15,970 nt of DNA, from contig JNEM01010013.1 in the NCBI GenBank assembly GCA_000697335.1, positions 1-15,970 of the forward strand. Reading direction: 5' to 3'. Position 1 is the first letter of the stretch. Each line of letters starts with the position of its first letter. Source of the DNA: Conidiobolus incongruus B7586. Taxonomy: Eukaryota; Entomophthoromycota; Entomophthoromycetes; Entomophthorales; Conidiobolaceae. Of the stretch, positions 8,690 to 15,970 are shown piece by piece. Below the pieces are notes generated by a model. That model did not search any database, was not told the DNA's origin, and saw only the letters and a program-made list of their open reading frames with translations. Position numbers and translations under genes: made by a program.

Positions 8690-9967
8690 TTAGTATGGAA
8701 ATTAAAAAATGGCAAATTTTTTAATTTCCAATCTTTCAAACATATTATATATTTTGAAAGATTATATATATATATTCAATTTTAATTCTTTTCTTTATTA
8801 AAATATTTTGATTTTAAAATTTACACTTAAATTTAATTATACTTAAACAAGATTGTGATTATCAAAAGGTTTTTATTTTTGTATCTTTAAAACTTAACTA
8901 TAAACCCTCTAAAATCATCTAAAACTTACAAACAGCTTATGGAGATGGTGTTTTATCTAAAACTATCATATATTGCTAGATTTGTGATTTTAAAGCTAGA
9001 AGGGACATTATTTAAAATTTACTAAAATCTAAAAGACTAATTTCTACTATTACTCTTTTACTTACTAATAAAATAAAAAAATATATTAAGAAATACCTTT
9101 TTATTTCTGCTAGAGAATTATTAAAGTAATTTAATGTTAATTATACAAGCATGTTATATTTACTTAAGTTTAAACTTGGATTAATTAATAAAAATGCAAA
9201 ATAGATACCTTATAATTTAACAAAAGCTTAAAAGAAAACTAGAGTAGCTATAGCTAAACTAAACTTATTAAGGTATAACCAAAAACAAAGGTTTTTACAA
9301 TGAATACTTATAATTAATGAATTTTAGATTCCTTTATATAATCCTTTACCTAAAAATAAAACAAGATGTTAGGTTAAATTAAATTAATCCCCTCTACAAA
9401 TTCCAATAAATAAGTATTTTAAATATAAGTGAATGTTAATTATTATAATAGATTATAATGGTATATAGTTTTTTTATTTAATACCTCAAGGAAAATCAAT
9501 TAATAGTAAGTTATATATTACCATTTTAAATAAAACAATTTCTAAATAGTGTTCTTAATATAAATTAAAGACACTTATTATTTTGCATGATAATTGCAAA
9601 ATACATAAAGCTAAAGCTGTAAAAGATTTTTTATATAAAAAAAATTAGAGGGAGTTACTATATCTAGTATATTCACTTAATTATAACCTATATAATTATA
9701 ATTGTTTTAGACAATTAAAAAAACAGCTTACAGGAAAAAAAATTCCTGTAAACTAATTAAATTGGTTTGTAAAATATTAAATTTCATTCTTTAATAAAAA
9801 GAATTGTTTTTTAAGTATTAAAAGCTTATTAAAAGTATAGAAAAAAGTTATTAATAATAAACAAGGCTATTAATTTTATATTATTTATTAATTTTTATAT
9901 ATTATCTATTAATTTATTTATTTAATTTTAATTTTAAAATTATACCATTATTTAATTTCTATATTAA
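8690..9967 (+). mobile_element. full-length decayed mariner (DD34D) transposon
   Basis: This 1278-bp element is bounded by TA on both sides (8688-8689 and 9968-9969), the mariner target duplication. Its ends match as terminal inverted repeats: TTAGTATGGAAATTAAA at the left, TTAATATAGAAATTAAA read inward from the right. One transposase region fills it. Pieces include ISARELLK, IPYNLTK, FLQ-stop-ILIINEF (first catalytic position), LHDNCKIH (second) and a YSLNYNLYNYNCF stretch (third). There are 34 residues between the second and third catalytic positions, as in true mariners. Asn stands at the first and third catalytic positions, and roughly 17 in-frame stops occur, mostly where relatives have Gln or Trp. 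Both fit G-to-A or C-to-T change. The element cannot make transposase, though its ends could be mobilised by another copy. Confidence 0.93.
8697..8763. repeat. two consecutive hairpin-forming inverted repeats at the mariner 5' end
   Basis: The first palindrome has 14-nt arms at 8697-8710 and 8716-8729 that are perfect complements with a 5-nt loop. Directly after it, 11-nt arms at 8730-8740 and 8753-8763 are also perfect complements with a 12-nt loop. The same arrangement is seen, slightly eroded, in the inverted copy near 805-870. The 3' end of the element has at most a weak counterpart. Confidence 0.8.
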
Positions 9968-10070
9968 TAGTAATAATATATATTTTTATATTTTAACTAT
10001 TTATTAGTTTTAAAAAATAAATATAAATATATACATTAAATATAACTATTATTTAATATAAAATTATATT
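9968..10070. other. short AT-rich spacer between mariner and LTR element
   Basis: About 100 bp of AT-rich DNA. It contains the TA duplication of the mariner at its left edge and the ATATT duplication of the LTR element at its right edge (10066-10070). Nothing else is visible. Confidence 0.6.
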
Positions 10071-10467
10071 TGTAAGTGTAGTAGTAGTTAAACTAATATA
10101 GTATAAAGGAAGACTTAATATAAAAGTAGTGTGGTGTAGAACATGGTAATATAATGTGGTTGTAGTGTGCAAGTATAGACAAAGTTTAATTAAGCTTCAA
10201 ACTAAGATGAGTCACTGATATATTAAGATTTATATTAGGTAGTGTTAATATCCTATAATATTAACAGAATATAGTCTTAATTTTAGAAATAGTGTAAAGT
10301 AAAAAATAGTAAGAATTGAGAGGAAAAGAAAAACCTAATTTATTAGATAATTTAATACTATTTATACAATTAATTTAATTATATAAGTATAAATTAATTA
10401 TATAATTTATAGTTAATTAGATTATATAAAAGTATATATAAGAATTTAAAGAATTAGTCTTTTAATA
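10071..10467 (-). repeat. 3' LTR of the chromovirus fossil
   Basis: This 397-bp repeat aligns without gaps to the copy at 15385-15781. It lies at the downstream end of the minus-strand element, next to the polypurine tract. About 32 positions differ between the two LTRs by hand alignment, all of them transitions. Confidence 0.95.
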
Positions 10468-10474
10468 CTCCCCT
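10468..10474 (-). other. polypurine tract of the LTR element
   Basis: On the minus strand AGGGGAG abuts the 3' LTR directly. This is the usual position and composition of the plus-strand primer of LTR retrotransposons, and it confirms the element's orientation. It stands out in this AT-rich background. Confidence 0.7.
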
Positions 10475-10509
10475 AGTAAGTTTCTTAAAAGAGACACACT
10501 CTTTAATTT

Positions 10510-10690
10510 TTACAAATAGGTATAATAAGCTGAGGTATTCTTAATATTTTCTAGAGGTTCTTATATAACTTCTTTAATAGGATAACCTATCTATTTTATA
10601 TAAAAATAAAGTTTATTCCTAATAGATTTAGACTTAATTATGTAATTAACATAGTATTCTTCTTCTTTATCTTGATTAATAATTGGATCT
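10510..10690 (-). other. chromodomain region of the fossil element
   Basis: Downstream of the integrase, minus-strand translation shows an EEYYVNYI stretch, an aromatic-rich strand and an IGYP motif followed by EPLENI. This is the pattern of a chromodomain (EYxVexIl, YlVkWxGy, EPxxnl). In chromoviruses this domain tethers the integration complex to histone-marked chromatin. The region belongs to a decayed element. Confidence 0.75.
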
Positions 10691-11249
10691 AGTTTTAGGG
10701 TTTTTAATTAATTAGGAAAAGTGTTAAAATCTTCAAAGTATGGTTTAATTTTGGATATGTGAAAGGTAAGGTTGATCTTCAAAGTTAGAGGTAATTCCAA
10801 GGTAATATTTTCAAAATTTGAATCAATAGATTAAATTTTATAGGGACTATAATATAATAGTAAGTATTTGGGATTTAAGCTAGATTTAAATAGGGTAGGT
10901 TTAAGGGTAAATTGTTCTAAGTATACAAACATACTAATTTCATATTTAAGAGGGTTTTTAAATAGCTTTAAGTATTATTATTCTATAATCTTTTAATTTT
11001 CTTCAAAGTTAAATTTAACAAGGGAATTGATATATTTGATATTGGAATAAAATTCAACAATGTCCAAAAGTAAGTTAATTTAAAGTTTTAAAGTAATTAT
11101 TGAGTTAGGATATTTGTTATAATTGATGAAATAAAAGCTAAAACCTGTTGATTTATTGATAAAGGTGTTGAATGAATATTAGAGTTAATAGATATAAGTG
11201 TCCTAATTTAACTAATTAGTGTTAATATAAGCTTTAATTATTTGCTTTA

Positions 11250-11850
11250 AGGTTTTAATAATTTTTTCAGTAAGTCTATTAGTTTAATGATAATTAGTAG
11301 TAAACATAGCTAGGTTAATCTTAAGGGAAAAGGATAGTAACTTCTAAAATTAAAAGTTAAATCTTGTGTCTCTATTAAATACAATAGTTTGTAGAATTTT
11401 ATAGTGGGTAAAAATATTAGAGAATAACAATTATACAACATTTTTAGTTGTAGAAGTTTTAAAATAAAGAATAAAATAAACATATTTAGAAAATAAATTA
11501 ATTACAATTAATAAGTTATTATAACCATTTGTTGATTTAGGGATTTCTATAAAATCAAGTTAGATTTGTTGTTAAATTTCATTAGGGACTTGTAGGGGAA
11601 TAAATTTACTATATTTTAGTTGAGTATTATATTTAGTTTTTTAGCATATATCACAAGTATTGGTGTATTTCTAAACTAATTTAACTAGGGAAAGCTAGTA
11701 GTACTTTATTTTAATTCTCTCAGTAGTCTTTAACTAGTTTTAATGTTCTCTAACAGGTAAGTTATAGCATTCATTAAATATTATTTGTTAAATCTTGGGA
11801 ATGTTAGGAATATATAAACAATTATTATAGTATAGTAAGTTATTGATAAT
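11250..11850 (-). other. integrase region of the fossil element
   Basis: Minus-strand translated pieces include a zinc-binding N-terminal pattern, a CDIC stretch and KYSKFIPLQVP followed by LDFIEIPKS, the entry to the catalytic core of Ty3/Gypsy integrases. Its place between RNase H and chromodomain fits the family. Decayed. Confidence 0.75.
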
Positions 11851-12199
11851 TTTAAATTGTTTAACATATTTTAATTGGTTTTCTAATAGTTTAAAGAGTT
11901 TTTCTTTAATTGAAATAAAGAAATCATTATTTAATAGTGTTTCTTAAAGTAGTTTAATAAATTCTTTATTTCCTTCATTAATAATCATTGAGTTAATATT
12001 TTCTGGATTTTTATAATTAGAACAAAAGGGTAGGTATGTGAGATTTTTTAACAAAGTATCTATAACATAATTTTATTAACCTAAGAGATATTAAATAAGG
12101 AAAAGATAAGCTTAGATAGTTTTAATTTATCTAACTTATTTTCTTAATAAATGCTTCTAAGTATTTAAGTAGATAAGTAATTTGTGATTTGTAAGTACT

Positions 12200-13330
12200 A
12201 AGAAAAAATTGCAGGATAGGAAATATAAGTGATTTTTAATTATTTCTACTAAAGTAAAAAGTTTTTATTTATAAACTAAGTATTTCAATTCAACTGGTTT
12301 CATTTTTTTTAACCAGAATGTTATTAATTTTAAGGTAACATTTGTAAAGTTAAACTTAACTTATTCTCCCTTATTTATTATTTTATCCTATAGTTATAAG
12401 GTAAAATATAAATTAAATTCAAACTAGGTTAATTATCTACTAATTACAAAAAAACTAGAGTTAGTAAAAATAATAGTAGGTAGTTTTAGATTAAAGATAG
12501 ATAAAGCAAGAGTATTAGTAATATAGAAAATTAAAGCATTTATACAGAAAGTATATAGTAGGGTTTATTTAAAAGAAGAGTCTTTCTTTAAGAGATTAGT
12601 AAGAGGAGTAATAAATTCAACAAAAGAATCAATGAAATTTTTAAAGTAATTTAATAATCTAAGTATAAACATAAGTTGATTTTTGTTTATAAGTATAGTA
12701 AAAGCTTTAACACCATTAAGTTTAGTTGGATCAATACTAATTCCTTAAAAGGAAACAATATAATTATAGAAAAAGATAGAAGAGGTACTAAAGATGTATT
12801 TTAATAATTTTAAAGGTAATTTATGTTTTTGAATAATTTATAAAACCTAATTAACATGTTAAATATATTCTTCTTTAGTTTTTAAATAGATTAGGATATT
12901 ATCAAGGTAGGTAATAATAAAGTTATTAAAAACAAGGTTAAAAAAGGAATTGATGAATTAAATGAAAATTACAAGGGTATTACACAATCTAAAGTTTATA
13001 ATAGTAAATTTATAGTAACCTAAAAAAGTGTTGAAAATAGTTAAAGGGATAGAATTTTCTTCAACTCTAATGTTGTAATATCTATTCTTAACATCTAGTT
13101 TGGTAAATATAGTTGATTTAAGTAATTTATCCCTAATATCATATAGGTTTAATAATAAAGTTTTATCCTTAATAGTTTTAGAGTTTAAAACATAGTTATC
13201 AATATATAATCTTTAACCACCATCAACTTTTTGTATAAAGAAGATTAGAGATTTTTATAGTTAGGAAAAAAATCTAATGTGTTTATTTTCAAGTAGTTTT
13301 TGGATTTCTTCTTTTAAAGTTTGGTATTAT
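12200..13330 (-). other. reverse transcriptase and RNase H region of the fossil element
   Basis: Pieces typical of Ty3/Gypsy reverse transcriptase occur in the right order on the minus strand: a QKVDGG stretch with a following YID (near 13190-13250), KLDVKNRYY (near 13080-13115), and a YLDN-type active-site box with ILIYLKTKEE (near 12880-12910). Further along, KLNGVKAF marks the connection region. An RNase H-like FTNSS stretch lies near 12430-12490. Decayed. Confidence 0.8.
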
Positions 13331-13869
13331 TCAAGAGATAAATAGTAAGTAAGCTTTAAGTATAGTTGTATACCAGGGATTAATTTAATTTTGTGTTTAA
13401 TATTATGTTTAGGTGGTAATTTATTCACAGGTTCAAAAACATTAGCAAATTAACTTATTGTATTATATAGGAAGTGGTTATTAGATATAACTTCATTAAA
13501 ATTAACAGATGAAGTGCTAATAGATGAATAATAAACAGATATATATCCCTATAGATTATTTAAGTTTTTGATTAGCTTTTTACATTGATTTTTACTTATA
13601 ATAATAAAATTATTTGCTACAATTGTAGAGTTAGTGTTAGGTAAAGCATTTAATAATTTTATAGTAGGGTAATATAGATTTTTTAAGATTAATTCTACTA
13701 ATTTTTTTTGGAAAGTGAAAAAAATAAATTTGTAACCTTCTAGAGTAATATTCATGGATATAAAACTGTGATATTCAAAATAATTTTAACCTAGTATAAA
13801 ATTGTAACTAATGTTGCTAACTAAGAATTTAATATATTAGGAGTAATTAAAGAGTAATGATAGGTATTT

Positions 13870-15250
13870 AAATACAGTACCAGATGCTTATTCTATTAAG
13901 TTGTTAGTATATTCAATTATTAAGTTGCTTTTTTAGGTAGGTAAAGATAATTTTAAAATAATAAAAGAGGAAATAATATAACTAAAACAACTAGAGTTAA
14001 TTAAAACACTAACAGGTGTATCTATAAAAAAACTAGTTAATATAAACAATAAAGTGATAGTTAAAGGTAAAGAATTACAAGGTAAATTAGTTACTAGAAT
14101 ATTTTTAGTTTCTAGTGGTTTAATCAGTTGGATTTCTCTAGTATACATAGTTTAATTTGTAAAATCATTGGTTTATTAAAACTTTTGTGGATTAGATTAG
14201 AATCTGCTAACTAATTGTAAAAAGGGTGATTCTAAAGTTATATTAATATTATTCAGGTTTAATTTGTGGTTAACAGATTAAAATTATTGAAAATTAGATT
14301 GGTGTTGTTTCTTAAAGGGATATTTGTTAGCTTTATAGTTAACTTAAGTCTTTTAACAATAATAGCAACCTTTGTTTGTTTTCAAGTAAGCTTTAGCTTT
14401 TTCACTAAAAGTTTTCTTATAAAGCTTTAAAGCAGAAACATTTATTATTTGAGATTTAAGTGGGTTAAAGTAAAGTTTAAAAGATTAATTTTTAAGGTGG
14501 GAAAATTTAGTTATAGAGTAAAGGATATTATCAATTATAATTGCTATATCACAAATGTTAAAAAAAGACATATTATCAAAGTGTTTTATATTAACTAACT
14601 AGAGCTTCACTTAAAGGTTAAAGCATTATAATAGTTTATAGATTTATTCTTCTTCAGTGATATTTAATATGTTTAAACATATCTCATTAAATTTCTCAAT
14701 TAATTATCTTGTAGAAGTTTTTTATTTAAGCTGGAAAAGCTTTTCTCTTGCTAATTAAATTTAATCTTTTAAATAATACCTCTCTTTAAAGGCTTTTTCT
14801 AATTGTTTAAAAGTTTATATTTTTATAGTAAGTTATCCTCTTAAAGATTCTTTAGGATTAAGTTTATAATAAGTTAACTACCAAATATAAACAGATTTTT
14901 CTAAAAAAAAAGTGGTTAATTTAAAGATATTCTCTAGATCTTCTTCTAAGATTAAATTAAGGTAATTCTTTATATTTTTAAGGTAGTTTTTGAGCTTGTA
15001 GAGGTTTTTAAAACTATCATAAGTAGTTAATTTGTTTTTAAAAACACTAAAGAGGTAGTTTAATATATTAACTATAGTAAAATAACTGGTTTGTTGGATT
15101 TAAACTCTTTAAAACATGTTTTTTTTAATCAAAAGTTGTTTAATATAAGCTTCTTAAAAGGCAGTGAGTTTTTAAAGATTAAAGTCTTAGATTCACTTAG
15201 TAATTAAGCTACTATCATCATTAAAATAATATAAGGGTATCTCTTTTTTT
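13870..15250 (-). other. gag and protease region of the fossil element
   Basis: Minus-strand translation shows a retrotransposon gag-like helical segment (NITEEESINYYNAL near 14640-14700), then a Lys-rich stretch leading to a CYYC zinc-knuckle start near 14335-14370, then a protease-like segment around an IDT core (near 14010-14030). Two residual open stretches of about 70 codons (13933-14148 and 13549-13755) are leftovers of this reading direction, not separate genes. Decayed. Confidence 0.6.
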
Positions 15251-15384
15251 AGTAGTATTATAGTATATAGTGTTAAATTTGAATAAAATAAATTATAGAT
15301 AAAATTTAAAATAGTAATAAATAGGTTAGATACAAGTAGTTATTAATTTCTAATAGGTTTTTAATAGTTTTATCACTGTTACTA

Positions 15385-15781
15385 TATAAGTATAGTGGTA
15401 GTTAAACTAATATAGTGTAGAGGAAGACTTAATATAAAAATAGTGTGGTGTAGAATGTAGTAATATAATATAGCTATAGTGTGTAAGTGTAAACAAAGTT
15501 TAATTAAGCTTCAAACTAGGATGAGTCACTAATATATTAAGATTTATATTAGGTAGTGTTAATATCCTACAATATTAACAGAATATAGTCTCAATTTTAG
15601 AAATAATGTAAAGTAAAAAATAGTAAGAATTGAGAGGAAAAGAAAAACCTAGTTTATTAGATAATTTAATACTATTTATATAATTAATTTAACTATATAA
15701 GTATAAATTAATCATATAATTTATAGTTAATTAAATTATATGAAAGTATATATAAGAATTTAAAAAACTAATCTCTTAACA
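15385..15781 (-). repeat. 5' LTR of the chromovirus fossil
   Basis: Ungapped 397-bp partner of the repeat at 10071-10467. In element orientation it starts TGTTAAGAG and ends at 15385, next to the internal region. The ATATT at 15782-15786 is the outer target duplication. The sequence immediately inside the LTR (about 15384-15367, minus strand) occupies the primer-binding-site position, but I cannot assign its tRNA. Confidence 0.95.
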
Positions 15782-15832
15782 ATATTTAACTGTTTTATTT
15801 TAATTATTAATATATATAAATCTATAAAAGTA

Positions 15833-15904
15833 AGTTACAAAATTAAAATCACATATATATTAGCTTGCAAAAATTAGTTATAAAATCAAAATTACTTATA
15901 TATT
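15833..15904 (+). repeat. diverged direct repeat, two 29-nt units
   Basis: Units at 15833-15861 and 15876-15904 match at about 25 of 29 positions, with a 43-nt period. Three of the four differences are C/T transitions. They lie just outside the LTR element, at the right edge of the window, in otherwise AT-rich sequence. Their origin is unknown. Confidence 0.5.
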
Positions 15905-15970
15905 TACTTATATCTTAAATAATTCTTAATTAAATAAATTTAAATTAAAATATATAATTTACTTATATTA

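Larger units (their letters stand above)
10071..15781 (-). mobile_element. Ty3/Gypsy chromovirus LTR retrotransposon, structurally complete but decayed fossil
   Basis: A 5711-bp element on the minus strand, flanked by the 5-bp duplication ATATT (10066-10070 and 15782-15786). Both LTRs are 397 bp. Going leftward from the 5' LTR, translated fragments show a gag-like region with a CCHC-type zinc knuckle (near 14335-14370), an aspartic protease region (about 14150-13870), reverse transcriptase (about 13330-12750, with a YLDN-type active-site stretch near 12890-12910), RNase H (about 12600-12200), integrase with a zinc-binding N-terminus (about 11800-11250) and a C-terminal chromodomain (about 10690-10510). 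Protease-RT-RNaseH-integrase order places it in Ty3/Gypsy, and the chromodomain makes it a chromovirus. The coding part is broken throughout, with dozens of disruptions. The LTRs differ at about 8% of positions, so it is not a very recent insertion, although transition-biased mutation makes that clock unreliable. Confidence 0.93.

Noticed and set aside
13549-14148. Two minus-strand open frames of about 70 codons as independent genes
   Set aside because: They lie inside the LTR element in its coding direction and fit the protease-to-RT part of the decayed polyprotein.
8690-15384. Stop-codon reassignment (TAA/TAG read as amino acids)
   Set aside because: In-frame stops fall at both expected Gln and Trp positions, which one reassignment would not explain but C:G to T:A decay would. 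clpP and the receptor use CAA for Gln and end normally at TAA or TAG, and the tRNA-Gln is the standard UUG type.

Overview
The window is very AT-rich eukaryotic DNA, most likely from an early-diverging (zygomycete-grade) fungus. The evidence is a nuclear clpP gene with seven 49-61 bp GT-AG introns, an intronless rhodopsin-like seven-helix receptor, a eukaryotic tRNA-Gln(UUG), a mariner DNA transposon and a Ty3/Gypsy chromovirus. From memory, large families of rhodopsin-like receptors and low GC fit Conidiobolus-like Entomophthoromycotina. That placement is inference and was not checked against a database.

Layout. 1-1488: two mariner copies, one (minus strand, running off the left edge) apparently inserted into the other (plus strand). 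2025-3084: clpP on the minus strand, encoding a mitochondrial Clp protease subunit of about 227 aa in eight exons, one only 6 nt long. 3582-3653: tRNA-Gln on the minus strand. 3654-5297: 1.6 kb with no recognisable gene. 5298-6260: the receptor gene on the minus strand. 6603-6740: a small GC- and CpG-rich island carrying a 45-codon open frame of unknown nature. 6741-8687: about 1.9 kb of nearly featureless AT-rich DNA. 8690-9967: a full-length decayed mariner with TA duplications. 10071-15781: a Ty3/Gypsy chromovirus fossil on the minus strand, with equal 397 bp LTRs and an ATATT target duplication.

The host genes do not form a functional cluster. ClpP would act in the mitochondrial matrix with a ClpX-type ATPase encoded elsewhere. 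The receptor would act at the plasma membrane through a heterotrimeric G protein. The main theme is contrast: intact, constrained host genes flanked by transposons decayed almost wholly by C:G to T:A transitions, as in RIP-like or methylation-driven mutation. The observations most worth checking are the 6-nt clpP microexon, the GC island, the transition-only decay and the mariner structure.
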